NCBI GenBank assembly: GCA_002409525.1
Contig: DHNM01000013.1
Location: 1-34,943, forward strand
Direction of reading: 5' to 3'
Length of the DNA: 34,943 nucleotides
Source of the DNA: Eubacterium sp. UBA5416
Lineage (GTDB): Bacteria; Bacillota; Clostridia; Lachnospirales; Lachnospiraceae
Shown here: in pieces, positions 16,475 through 24,613 of the stretch
Numbering within the stretch: the first letter of the stretch is position 1
Layout of the letters: each line of letters begins with the position of its first letter
Notes under the pieces: model-generated
The model's database searches: none
Seen by the model: only the letters and a program-made list of their open reading frames with translations
Told to the model about the DNA's origin: nothing
Translations under genes and position numbers: made by a program

Positions 16475-17233
16475 TTATTTGTATCCCAGTTTCGCAACAT
16501 TGTCATAGCTCTTCTTCAGACAGGTAAACGGACTCTCCCGGCAGGTATCCTGCTCCACTAAGATATGCTTTGTAACGCCGTTTTTGTCGAGTGCATCCAG
16601 GATGCCCTTAAAGTTCATGTTTCCTTCCAGTACCGGTGCCATAATCGCCTGACCGTTATACATCTCCATATCTTTTAGATGTACACAGGGAAGACGGTCT
16701 TTTAAGATCTCGATCCACTCCAGGCAGTCTCCTCCGGCGGCCTGCAGCCAGTAGGTATCCAGTGTGATCCCCAGTTCCTCCGGCTTAAAATCATCCAGAA
16801 TACGTTCGATGATACGCTTCCCGCCAATTTTACCGAATTCAAAGTTATGATTGTGGTACATGAGTAGTTTTCCGGACGCAGCGATCTTCTTCGCCGCCTC
16901 GATATAATCTTTTCGGAAATGATCGTACCATGCTTCTGTTTTATATTTTCCCGGCATAGAACCGATTCCGATATAGTCGCACCCCATGATCTCGTGCTCT
17001 TGGATCACAGCATCCGTATCATTCATGATCCGTTCCTGATTCGTGTGTGTCAGCACAATCTTCAGTGAATTCTCATCGCATAATTCCTTTACCCTTTCCG
17101 GTGCAATCGGTCCGATCGCCGATATCTGAACTTCCGTGTAACCGATATCCGCGACCTTCTTCAGCGAATCCGCCAGATCCGCCTCTGTCTGTGTAAAGTC
17201 TCGAAGTGTATATAACTGTGCCCCCAGTTTCAT
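16475..17233 (-). CDS. Xylose-isomerase-like TIM-barrel (sugar phosphate isomerase/epimerase)
   Basis: This 252-residue TIM-barrel enzyme has LYTLRDFTQTEADLADSLKKVADIGYTEVQISAIG at the N-terminus and family metal-site segments: MYHNHNFEFGK (His/Glu), ITLDTYWLQAAGG (Asp), VHLKDMEMYNGQ (His) and ILVEQDTC (Glu). It is the first gene of the four-gene unit, with AGGAGGG shortly before its ATG. The leader contains GTCAC-AAAA-GTGAC at 17251-17264. Relatives include keto-sugar epimerases and the small components of 3-keto-glycoside cleavage systems. The exact reaction cannot be read from sequence. Confidence 0.88.
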   Translation of the reverse strand: MKLGAQLYTLRDFTQTEADLADSLKKVADIGYTEVQISAIGPIAPERVKELCDENSLKIVLTHTNQERIMNDTDAVIQEHEIMGCDYIGIGSMPGKYKTEAWYDHFRKDYIEAAKKIAASGKLLMYHNHNFEFGKIGGKRIIERILDDFKPEELGITLDTYWLQAAGGDCLEWIEILKDRLPCVHLKDMEMYNGQAIMAPVLEGNMNFKGILDALDKNGVTKHILVEQDTCRESPFTCLKKSYDNVAKLGYK

Positions 17234-17272
17234 ATTAACCCTCCTGTTCCGTCACAAAAGTGACTGTAAAAA

Positions 17273-17302
17273 TTTCATGTCGTTTCATGAGGACATGAAA
17301 CG
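17273..17302. promoter_or_regulatory. Nested palindromic operator, probable AraC target
   Basis: CGTTTCATG at 17281-17289 and CATGAAACG at 17294-17302 form a perfect 9-bp inverted repeat with a 4-nt centre. TTTCATGTC at 17273-17281 also pairs with GACATGAAA at 17292-17300. The motif TTTCATG is thus present twice directly and once inverted within 30 bp. It lies between the divergent AraC gene and the four-gene operon, in the leader of the latter. Confidence 0.6.
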
Positions 17303-17322
17303 CATAGCCTCCAGATACTTGT

Positions 17323-17392
17323 ATCATAGCACGATTAGAACATCAATTCATTCGCGATTTTGTTTGATTCTTTGCGTTTCTTGTGCTATGAT
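17323..17392. promoter_or_regulatory. Divergent promoters with mirrored -10 boxes
   Basis: For the plus-strand AraC gene, TTGATT (17364-17369) and TATGAT (17387-17392) are separated by 17 bp. For the minus-strand operon, an identical -10 (TATGAT on the minus strand, 17328-17323) occurs in an inverted repeat, TCATAGCAC at 17324-17332 and GTGCTATGA at 17383-17391. The minus-strand promoter has no good -35 box, which fits activator dependence. Confidence 0.6.
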
Positions 17393-17445
17393 TTCATTAA
17401 ATTCAATGGTACCGAAAAGACCCGGGCGAGAAAGGATCCCTCATC

Positions 17446-18273
17446 ATGAATATATGGCATGACAGCAAAAAAATAACACTCTCCGCAGCTCATAATATTT
17501 CCACGGAAAGTACTACTTTTGATTTTCATTTTCATGATACCTATGAAATTTTCTTTTTTATATCGGGGAAAGCAGAGATGTTTGTCACATCCCGAAAATA
17601 TATGCTTCACCCGGGAAGCCTTCTGTTTTTGAATACGAATGAGATTCACCGCGTCTTCCCGGACTTCTCTGTCCCCTATGAGAGAATGACCATAAACTTC
17701 AATCCCGCACTGATTCACTCTCTTCCACTCAGGACTTATAATCCTCTCGCCTGTTTTCAAAACACCAGAATCGACAGCTGCAATATCGCCGAACTCGACC
17801 GGGACTCTTCGAAAAAATGCTTTCATCTGATTACCGATATGATCCATGCTCTGAGGAGTAAGAAATCGAGTGATGAACTGCTCGCGTTAAGTTATCTGCT
17901 TCAGCTGCTGGCCCTCGGAAATGACGAATTCTCAAAATCGAATACCCACGCACTGCCATTTCCAAAGCTGGTCGAGGATGCTTTAAAAGTCATCAATGAC
18001 AAGATATCCGATTCAATCTCCCTTGAAACGATCGCCCGGGAATTAAGTGTTGACCCTTTCTATCTCGGACACGAGTTCAAGAAACACACGGGAACCTCGC
18101 CCTATCACTACATCATTACCAAGCGAATAGCCCTCGCAAAGGAATCCCTTGCAAATGGCGCAAACGGTCTGCAGGCCTGTGAAGAATCGGGGTTTGGCGA
18201 GTATTCCAATTTCTGCCGGACCTTTAAGAAATATGTCTCGCTCTCACCGATGCAGTACAGGAAATCTCTTTGA
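17446..18273 (+). CDS. AraC-family transcriptional regulator
   Basis: This 275-residue regulator is the only clear plus-strand gene. Its N-terminal cupin-like domain has FDFHFHDTYEIFFFISGKAEMFV and PGSLLFLNTNEIHRVF. The C-terminal AraC DNA-binding domain (about residues 175-275) has ISLETIARELSVDPFYLGHEFKKHTGTSPYHYI and GFGEYSNFCRTFKKYVSLSPMQYRKS. It reads divergently from the Gfo/TIM-barrel operon and shares a 212-bp regulatory region with it, so it is the likely activator of that operon in response to its substrate. AAAGGA lies 9 nt before the ATG. It ends 16 bp from the converging GntR gene with no hairpin visible between. Confidence 0.9.
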   Translation: MNIWHDSKKITLSAAHNISTESTTFDFHFHDTYEIFFFISGKAEMFVTSRKYMLHPGSLLFLNTNEIHRVFPDFSVPYERMTINFNPALIHSLPLRTYNPLACFQNTRIDSCNIAELDRDSSKKCFHLITDMIHALRSKKSSDELLALSYLLQLLALGNDEFSKSNTHALPFPKLVEDALKVINDKISDSISLETIARELSVDPFYLGHEFKKHTGTSPYHYIITKRIALAKESLANGANGLQACEESGFGEYSNFCRTFKKYVSLSPMQYRKSL

Positions 18274-18288
18274 AATTTCAGAATAAGT

Positions 18289-18969
18289 TTACTGCTTACC
18301 CAGAATTCGATCAATCATCTCAAAATGTCTCTTCAGTGCATGCCTTCCTTTTTCTTCGTCCTTTTCACGCATGGCCTCCACAAGCTGCCTGTGGCATTCA
18401 TTCAGCATCCCTTTTCTCTCCTCGGTCCGCAGAATCTCATAGCGCATATCTTTAATAAACTCATCGATGACCTTCGAGCATGCTTCCAGGATATCTAACA
18501 ACAGCGTATTGCCGGAAGCTTCGGCGAGGGTATAGTGAATCTGCTTGTCAAGCGCGGCATTCTCTTCCTCACTGTTGCTCTGATCCAGTCGGTTCACGCA
18601 CTCTTCCATCTTTGCAATTTTGTCTTCACCTGCCTTTGGAAGAGCCTCTGTAAATGCAAGTTCCTCCAGCGCGTAGCGGACATGACTGATCTGTTTATAA
18701 TTAATCTGGTCCATCACAAGCATCATCGCCATCGTCTCTGTGATGCTCTTTTGGAATTCACTCGTGATATAATTCCCGGAACCCTGTCTAGAAGAAATCA
18801 GTCCCGTCATATCCATAAACCGAAGAGCCTCCCGGACAGAATGGCGGCTCACCGAAAGATGTTCAGCGATCTCCCTCTCCGGGGGCAGACGGTCGCCATC
18901 TTTCAATTCTCCGTTAATAATCATATTCCGGAAATAAGATAATACCTTAGTATAGGCTTTCTGTTCCAT
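18289..18969 (-). CDS. GntR-family regulator, FadR subgroup
   Basis: This 226-residue regulator has an N-terminal winged helix (about residues 5-70, with LKDGDRLPPEREIAEHLSVSRHSVREALRFMDMTGLISSRQGSGNYI). An all-helical FCD-type ligand-binding domain follows (about 85-220, with HVRYALEELAFTEAL, LDKQIHYTLAEASGN and a final HRQLVEAMREKDEEKGRHALKRHFEMI). The three His/Asp metal positions of FCD domains appear to be present. AGGAG lies 8 nt before the ATG. It starts 33 bp after hypE in the same direction and could be the last gene of the hydrogenase operon. Whether it controls the hydrogenase or the convergent sugar locus is unknown. Confidence 0.88.
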   Translation of the reverse strand: MEQKAYTKVLSYFRNMIINGELKDGDRLPPEREIAEHLSVSRHSVREALRFMDMTGLISSRQGSGNYITSEFQKSITETMAMMLVMDQINYKQISHVRYALEELAFTEALPKAGEDKIAKMEECVNRLDQSNSEEENAALDKQIHYTLAEASGNTLLLDILEACSKVIDEFIKDMRYEILRTEERKGMLNECHRQLVEAMREKDEEKGRHALKRHFEMIDRILGKQ

Positions 18970-19002
18970 TAGAAAATCTCCTGTCTGGAAATATTTAGAT
19001 CT

Positions 19003-19980
19003 TTAGCAGATCCGCGGGAGACCTTCCCCGTACATGACATCGATAATCCGGCTCCCGTGAAGTTTTGTTGTCATGCAGACACCGCTGCCTTCTGCGACGG
19101 TTCCAATCATCTCGGCATTTTTTCCGTATTTGTTCTCTCTCATAACAGCGAGGGCCTCTTTGGACTGTTCTTTGGGTACAACCGCAATCATCTTGCCTTC
19201 ATTTGCCATATAGAGCGGATCGAGGCCCAGAATATCGCAGAATCCGGTCACTTCCCGGCTGACTGGAATTGAAGTCTCACGGATATCAACTCTGCAGTCA
19301 GAGCTTTCGGAGAGTTCATTTAGCACGGTCGCAAGTCCACCTCTCGTCACATCCCGCATACAGCGGACCTCAATATGATGTTCAATCAAATCGGCCACCA
19401 GTGAATTCAGAGGAGCGCAGTCACTTGAAATCGTGTTCTCGATTCCCATCCTGCCGGACATGATGGCGGCATGATGTTCCCCTAAGTTTCCATTGAGCAG
19501 AATCACATCGCCCGGATGACAGTTGTGGATACTCACACCTTCTTTTAAGATCTCACCGATCCCTGAAGTGTTGATATAGATATTTCCGTCCCCTTCAATC
19601 ACCTTCGTGTCTCCGGCAACAATATCGGCTCCTGCTTCTGTGGCGGCTTCCTTCATCGTGTGTGCGATTTGATCGAGCTGCTCGAGATCCGCTCCAGTCT
19701 CTATGATAAATCCGCAGGTCAGATATCTGGGCTTTGCCCCCATCATGGATAGATCGTTGACCGTCCCGCACACGGCAAGTTTTCCGATATTTCCTCCCCG
19801 GAAAAACATCGGCGTTACCACGAAAGAATCCGTCGTATACGCTATCCTTCCGGACACGGATAAAACTGCGGAATCCTCTAACTGATTCAGCGTTTTATTG
19901 TCAAAGTTTTTGATAAAAATATCATGGATCAGATCGCCGGTCTGTTTTCCGCCGCTTCCATGTGATAAATCAATTTTCAT
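19003..19980 (-). CDS. hypE: Hydrogenase maturation protein HypE
   Basis: This 325-residue protein is HypE, which dehydrates a carbamoyl group on its own C-terminal cysteine to a thiocyanate that becomes a cyanide ligand of the [NiFe] site. The sequence ends GLPRIC, leaving the required terminal cysteine at residue 325. AIR-synthase-like ATP-binding features are present (LSHGSGGKQTGDLI, VNDLSMMGAKPRYLTCGFIIE, VAGDTKVIEGDG, MRDVTRGGLATVLNE). Its start overlaps the hypD stop by ATGA, so the two are translationally coupled. It works with HypF and then passes cyanide to the HypC-HypD complex. Confidence 0.96.
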   Translation of the reverse strand: MKIDLSHGSGGKQTGDLIHDIFIKNFDNKTLNQLEDSAVLSVSGRIAYTTDSFVVTPMFFRGGNIGKLAVCGTVNDLSMMGAKPRYLTCGFIIETGADLEQLDQIAHTMKEAATEAGADIVAGDTKVIEGDGNIYINTSGIGEILKEGVSIHNCHPGDVILLNGNLGEHHAAIMSGRMGIENTISSDCAPLNSLVADLIEHHIEVRCMRDVTRGGLATVLNELSESSDCRVDIRETSIPVSREVTGFCDILGLDPLYMANEGKMIAVVPKEQSKEALAVMRENKYGKNAEMIGTVAEGSGVCMTTKLHGSRIIDVMYGEGLPRIC

Positions 19981-21026
19981 TCTCTACCTCGATTCTTATA
20001 CCAGATTCCACAGACCCCCTCTGTCGAGACCATACACGGACCGACGGCATCCAGGGGCGTACAAACTTTTGCAAAGAGCGGACACTCGGGAGGGGTAATT
20101 CTCCCCAGAATCACATCGGAACACCTGCAGCCTTTTGGCATCTGCTCCTGATACTCGTCAAAGCTGCTTCCGGCGTCATACTTCTGATATTGGCCTTTGA
20201 GCCTAAGCCCCGACTGTTCGATCACACCGATGCCTCTCCAGAAATCATCTTTCAACTCAAAATATTTCCCGATGACGGAGAGAGCGGCCGGATTTCCTTT
20301 TTCTGAGACAGCATTCTTATACATGTTTTTCATTTCATACCGCCCCTGCTCCATCTGCATGACAATCTCGTAAATTGCCGCAAGAAGATGTTCTCCCTCG
20401 AATCCGGCAACCACAAAAGGTTTCTTGTATTTTTCCGCCAGATCCTGATAGATGTCACAGCCTATGATGACGCTGACATGTCCCGGTGCGAGAAACGCAT
20501 CAATCTTATCTTCATTTTCACACACATAGGAAATTGCGGGAACCATGATTTTAAGAGAAGTCAGAAGCTTCAGATTCTGTATGTCTCTGCTCTCGATCTC
20601 ATCTAACAGAACGCCGTAGATCGGTGTCGTCGTCTCGAATCCGACAGCGGCGAATACATATTGGATCTCGGGGTGTTCTTCTGCGGTTTTGATGGCATCC
20701 AGCGGCGAATACAACACCTTTACATGCGCCCCCTGTCCGACGGCGTTTGTCAGAGACATCTGGCTGCCTTTCACTTTCATCATATCACCAAAGGTGAGGA
20801 CACAATGTCCTTTCTGCATGGCGATTCTGACAAGTTTATCAACATATACAGAAGGGGTCACACAGACCGGGCATCCGGGGCCGGAAATCAGCTTAATCTT
20901 AGGTGAAATCAGACTGCGGATCCCATTTTTAAAGATACTGGACGTATGGGTTCCACAGACTTCCATGATTTTGATCTGGGGACCGTCATACGCTGCAAGC
21001 GCTTTGATCATCTCGTCTAAAGTCAT
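19977..21026 (-). CDS. hypD: Hydrogenase maturation protein HypD
   Basis: HypD is the iron-sulfur scaffold on which the Fe(CN)2CO unit is assembled with HypC. The 349-residue product has the conserved cysteine motifs VCGTHT (Cys24) and GPGCPVC (Cys52, Cys55), the FGDMMKVKGS motif, and a C-terminal cluster region with CRCSDVILGRITPPECPLF and CTPLDAVGPCMVSTEGVC for a [4Fe-4S] cluster. The start at 21026 gives a standard N-terminus (MTLDEMIKAL) and overlaps the hypC end by 41 nt. A longer open frame to 21113 lies inside hypC and is rejected. GAGGTGG precedes the chosen ATG. Confidence 0.95.
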   Translation of the reverse strand: MTLDEMIKALAAYDGPQIKIMEVCGTHTSSIFKNGIRSLISPKIKLISGPGCPVCVTPSVYVDKLVRIAMQKGHCVLTFGDMMKVKGSQMSLTNAVGQGAHVKVLYSPLDAIKTAEEHPEIQYVFAAVGFETTTPIYGVLLDEIESRDIQNLKLLTSLKIMVPAISYVCENEDKIDAFLAPGHVSVIIGCDIYQDLAEKYKKPFVVAGFEGEHLLAAIYEIVMQMEQGRYEMKNMYKNAVSEKGNPAALSVIGKYFELKDDFWRGIGVIEQSGLRLKGQYQKYDAGSSFDEYQEQMPKGCRCSDVILGRITPPECPLFAKVCTPLDAVGPCMVSTEGVCGIWYKNRGRE

Positions 21027-21243
21027 GATCCACCTCATCTTCCAATTCCTGATATAAATCCAGTATTTCCTCAGCGGTACTCTTTTCCAGCACCTCGATC
21101 GCACATCCTGCATGGATCAGCACATAGTCACCGAGTTTTGCGTCGACCAGCCGCACGTTGACCTCGCACGTATTCCCGAGTACATCCACGTTTGCGGTAT
21201 GATCTTTTATCTTCATTACCTTTCCGGGTACAGCAACACACAT
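20986..21243 (-). CDS. hypC: Hydrogenase maturation chaperone HypC
   Basis: HypC is the small chaperone that carries the Fe(CN)2CO unit from HypD to the hydrogenase large subunit. The 85-residue product begins MCVAVPGKV, with the essential Cys2 exposed after Met removal, and has the YVLIHAGCAIEVL segment with the conserved His. Its C-terminal tail overlaps the hypD start. The preceding gene, hypF, starts farther upstream in the same operon and ends 2 nt before this start. It is the only HypC-type protein here, matching a single hydrogenase. Confidence 0.95.
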   Translation of the reverse strand: MCVAVPGKVMKIKDHTANVDVLGNTCEVNVRLVDAKLGDYVLIHAGCAIEVLEKSTAEEILDLYQELEDEVDHDFRRDDQSACSV

Positions 21244-21245
21244 AT

Positions 21246-23633
21246 CTATTCCTCCTGATTTTCTCTTAACTTTGCAAGCGCCAGATATGTCTGGCCAAGG
21301 CTGATGGAACCGTCGCCGGGCGGAACAGCCTCATTGCGAAAGACTTCGAAATGATGTTTTTTCAGCAGTTTCGTCACGCAAGCGGTCAGTAGTACATTCT
21401 GAAAAACACCGCCGCTGACTGCAATACGGTCAATCCCCTCTGCCTCTCTTATATTTTCACAGACCACCAGAATCACATCCGCAAGCGCTTCGTGAAATCC
21501 GAGGGCCAACGCCGCACGAAGGTCCTCTTCTGTCTCATTTGTTCTATTCTCCCACTCTTTTACAATCGTCTGAAGCACAGGCGCAGGATCCATAATCATC
21601 TCATCCTCAAGTTTTCGGATCGTAAAAGACATCTTTTTTGCCCGCAGATGCCTCTTCTGTGCCATATGAGCCTCCTTCTCCAGGAATATGGCACATTTCC
21701 CCTCATACGTATTCTCATCGGCAATCCCGAGGATGCTCGATACCGCATCGAACAGTCTTCCCATACTAGATGTCTGCACCGTGTTGATACGATTATCTAT
21801 CGCTTTCTTTATCATACCACATCTGTCGTCATGAATAAACTCTTCGAGTCCAAAGTTCAGCAGAAAACATGTTGCCGTCTTCTCTGCGTCCCGCATGGAG
21901 GAATCCCCTCCCAGCATCGAGACATACTTAAGATGAGCGGATCTTTTGAAATGATCTCCTTCGCAGATCATAAATTCGCTCCCCCAGACGTTCCCGTCTG
22001 TGCCATATCCGGTGCCGTCAAAAGCAATGCCCAGAACCTTTCCGGTCAGATAGTGCTCTGCCATCACCGACGCAATGTGAGCATGATGGTGCTGAAACGC
22101 AAGAACCGGAATTCCAAGCTTCTCTGCGTAACTGGATGACAGATATCCCGGATGCAGATCGCAGACTGCCAGATCCGGTTTGATCTGCAAAAGTGAGCTT
22201 AAATCCTCGACAGAATTCTGATACTCCGCAAATATCCGGGCTTCCCCGAGGTCTCCAAAGTACTGTGATACAACCGCGCGGCCGTCTTCATAAAGACAGA
22301 ACGCGGCTTTTAAGTCTCCTCCGGCGGCAAAGATACAGATATCCGTGCTGTCTGTGGAGAGTTGTTCGGATTTCGGCAGAAAAACCGGATAAGGAACATA
22401 TCCTCTGCTTCTCCGGATCATCAGCGGTTTATGATTCACAATCCGGGTAACGGAATCATCCACAGACCGCAGAATTCTGCGCTTATGGTAAAGCACACCC
22501 GAAAGGAGCGGAGAATCCAGACTTAACATTTCCCTGTCACTTCGGATCATCGGCTGGTCTGAGAAATTGGCACTTGTCATGATCAGAGGTCCCAGATCTT
22601 CGATCAGCATCATCTGAAGCGGGGTATACGGCAGGAATGCCCCGCAGTATTCACTGCCTTTATACGTAGAATGTGCAAACTTCTCATTCGAGGATTCGAG
22701 AAGAACGATTGGCCTTGCGCTGCTTTCCAGAAGACTTTGCTCTTCCTCTGTCACCGTGCAGTACTGCCGGATCTGATCGGTAGAAGCAAACATGACCGCA
22801 AAGGGCTTTTCTTCGCGGCCTTTTAACTGCCTGAGATTCTGCACCGTCTCTTCTTTAAAAGGAGAACACACGAAATGATAACCGCCGATGCCTTTTACCG
22901 CGGCAATTTTTCCATTTCTGAGTAGATTCACCGCATGTTCATACGCCGCTTCACCCTTTTTGATTTCTTCATCCATTTCCGGCTTTGAAACCCTTTTCGA
23001 CTCCGGATTCATCTTCCGCCCTGTTTTTGCGAACAGTAGCTGTGGTCCACAGTCATGGCAGGAGATCGTCTGCGCGTCAAATCTGCGGTCGGAGGGAGAA
23101 TGATACTCGTGCTCGCACTCCGGACACAGGGGAAAATCCTCCATCACTGTAGTATCTCGATCGTAAGGCAGACGATCCATGATCGTATATCGGGGACCAC
23201 AATGCATGCAGCTGATAAACGGATGCCGGTATCTGCGGTTCTCCGGATCCTTCATCTCTGCCGCACAAGCATCGCAGACAGCAAAATCCGGTGGAATGAT
23301 CGATACTCTGTGCCTGTCTGAGCTTTCAATAATTTTAAACGCATCATAATGTTTCCCACTTTCATCTGAGATATCCTCAACGGTCAGATTTGTGATTTCA
23401 CATCCGCCGCTTTTTGTCTTCTGAAGATCGTTTATAAATTCATCAAAGTCCTCCGTCGCAGACTGGGCAATAATCTCAACCATGCCGCCCATATTCTGGA
23501 CGGTTCCTCGGATATGATGCTTTTTGGCCAGACGAAAAGTAAGGGGGCGGAACCCCACCCCCTGCACAATCCCCGAAACATGAATTCTATTTGTTAATTC
23601 AGGTTTGTTTATTTCAGTCTGTTTTTTATCCAT
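21246..23633 (-). CDS. hypF: Carbamoyltransferase HypF
   Basis: HypF transfers the carbamoyl group of carbamoyl phosphate to HypE, the source of cyanide ligands. The 795-residue product has all expected parts in order. These are an acylphosphatase domain (IHVSGIVQGVGFRPLTFRLAK, about 17-37), zinc-finger pairs (CDACAAEMKDPENRRYRHPFISCMHC and CPECEHEYHSPSDRRFDAQTISCHDC), a YrdC-like domain (GKIAAVKGIGGYHFVC), and a Kae1-like domain (HHHAHIASVMAEH, FDGTGYGTDGNVWGSEF). Its start overlaps the end of hypB by 25 nt, with AGGAAG 8-10 nt upstream. The length is normal to slightly long for the family. Confidence 0.96.
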   Translation of the reverse strand: MDKKQTEINKPELTNRIHVSGIVQGVGFRPLTFRLAKKHHIRGTVQNMGGMVEIIAQSATEDFDEFINDLQKTKSGGCEITNLTVEDISDESGKHYDAFKIIESSDRHRVSIIPPDFAVCDACAAEMKDPENRRYRHPFISCMHCGPRYTIMDRLPYDRDTTVMEDFPLCPECEHEYHSPSDRRFDAQTISCHDCGPQLLFAKTGRKMNPESKRVSKPEMDEEIKKGEAAYEHAVNLLRNGKIAAVKGIGGYHFVCSPFKEETVQNLRQLKGREEKPFAVMFASTDQIRQYCTVTEEEQSLLESSARPIVLLESSNEKFAHSTYKGSEYCGAFLPYTPLQMMLIEDLGPLIMTSANFSDQPMIRSDREMLSLDSPLLSGVLYHKRRILRSVDDSVTRIVNHKPLMIRRSRGYVPYPVFLPKSEQLSTDSTDICIFAAGGDLKAAFCLYEDGRAVVSQYFGDLGEARIFAEYQNSVEDLSSLLQIKPDLAVCDLHPGYLSSSYAEKLGIPVLAFQHHHAHIASVMAEHYLTGKVLGIAFDGTGYGTDGNVWGSEFMICEGDHFKRSAHLKYVSMLGGDSSMRDAEKTATCFLLNFGLEEFIHDDRCGMIKKAIDNRINTVQTSSMGRLFDAVSSILGIADENTYEGKCAIFLEKEAHMAQKRHLRAKKMSFTIRKLEDEMIMDPAPVLQTIVKEWENRTNETEEDLRAALALGFHEALADVILVVCENIREAEGIDRIAVSGGVFQNVLLTACVTKLLKKHHFEVFRNEAVPPGDGSISLGQTYLALAKLRENQEE

Positions 23634-24259
23634 GAGACAACTTCCTCATATCCCTCATCATTCTTCGCCGAAACTCTGAAGACCGGAGCTGTGGGATTTA
23701 AAGCTCTGACCCCTTTCATAAAGTATTCTTCGTCGAAGTCAACATAGGGAATCAGATCACATTTATTAATCAGAATAATATCCGCTTTTTCAAAAGCCAG
23801 GGGATATTTATACGGCTTGTCACTGCCCTCTGTCGTTGTAGAGATCAGCATCTTCACATGCTCGCCGATCTCGAATTCGGCAGGACACACCAGATTACCG
23901 ATATTCTCGATAAACAATACACCGTTCGAAACATCCAGGTCATTCACGGCATCCTCAATCAGTGGGGAATCCAGATGACAGGCACCGCCGGTATTGATCT
24001 GAATTGTCTGAATGCCCAGTGAGTTCAAGGCTTTCGTGTCGATATCAGACTCTATATCACCTTCAATCACATAAGGTGTGACATCACCGATCTTCTCGGT
24101 GATTCTCTTAAGCGAAGAAGTCTTTCCCGCTCCGGGAGATCCCATCACATTGACGGCAAAGATTCCTTTCTTCGTCAGTTTTTCATTTGTCTTTTTTGCA
24201 ACCAATTCATTCTTATCATAGACCGATTCCATCACATCGATCTCTTTTGTTTCAGGCAT
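23609..24259 (-). CDS. hypB: Nickel-insertion GTPase HypB
   Basis: HypB is the GTPase that, with HypA, drives nickel insertion into the large subunit. The 216-residue product has the P-loop GSPGAGKTS (about 40-48), EGDIESDID, the nickel/zinc-binding NTGGACHLD, the switch-region IENIGNLVCPAEF, and the guanine-specificity motif INKCDL. It lacks the histidine-rich N-terminal nickel-storage tail present in some HypB proteins, so nickel storage would have to come from elsewhere. AAAGGAG is 10 nt before the ATG. It lies between hypA and hypF. Confidence 0.96.
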   Translation of the reverse strand: MPETKEIDVMESVYDKNELVAKKTNEKLTKKGIFAVNVMGSPGAGKTSSLKRITEKIGDVTPYVIEGDIESDIDTKALNSLGIQTIQINTGGACHLDSPLIEDAVNDLDVSNGVLFIENIGNLVCPAEFEIGEHVKMLISTTTEGSDKPYKYPLAFEKADIILINKCDLIPYVDFDEEYFMKGVRALNPTAPVFRVSAKNDEGYEEVVSWIKNRLK

Positions 24260-24274
24260 TTGAAAATGCTCCTT

Positions 24275-24613
24275 TCAAACCTCAATAGATTTCACGTAGA
24301 ATTCCTTACCGATTTCCGTAGGTTCCCCGTCTCCCCCGCAATGAGGGCAGGTAAAGGAAAATGGCTTTCGTTCAAATAATTTCCCGCACGCTCTGCATTT
24401 TAATTTCGGTTTCACACGGTCAATATGAAGGGACGCATCCCGGCAGATACTATCCTGAGCTATGATACCGAAATAAAGTTCAATCGAACTTCCCACATAT
24501 CCGGAATAATCACCGACAACCAGATTGATCTGTTTTACCTCGTCCACCTGATTCTTCTTCGCGAATTCCTCAGCAATCTCTATCACTCTCTTAGTGATCG
24601 GATACTCGTGCAT
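24275..24613 (-). CDS. hypA: Nickel-delivery protein HypA
   Basis: HypA binds nickel through its N-terminal Met-His and hands it to the large subunit. The start at 24613 is chosen because it gives MHEYPITKRVIEIAEEF, placing the essential His at position 2. A longer frame starting at 24625 would bury this His behind four residues and sits directly on its Shine-Dalgarno. The 112-residue product has a structural zinc site with two CxxC pairs (CRACGKLFERKPFSFTCPHCGG). The gene overlaps the end of echF by 23 nt, so the hydrogenase and hyp genes are one operon. Confidence 0.94.
   Translation of the reverse strand: MHEYPITKRVIEIAEEFAKKNQVDEVKQINLVVGDYSGYVGSSIELYFGIIAQDSICRDASLHIDRVKPKLKCRACGKLFERKPFSFTCPHCGGDGEPTEIGKEFYVKSIEV

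Noticed and set aside
17386..17847. 153-codon minus-strand frame opposite the AraC gene
   Set aside because: It is antisense to a clear AraC-family coding sequence and shows no motif or binding site.
21492..22139. 215-codon plus-strand frame
   Set aside because: It is antisense to the HypF Kae1-like domain and has no sensible protein features.
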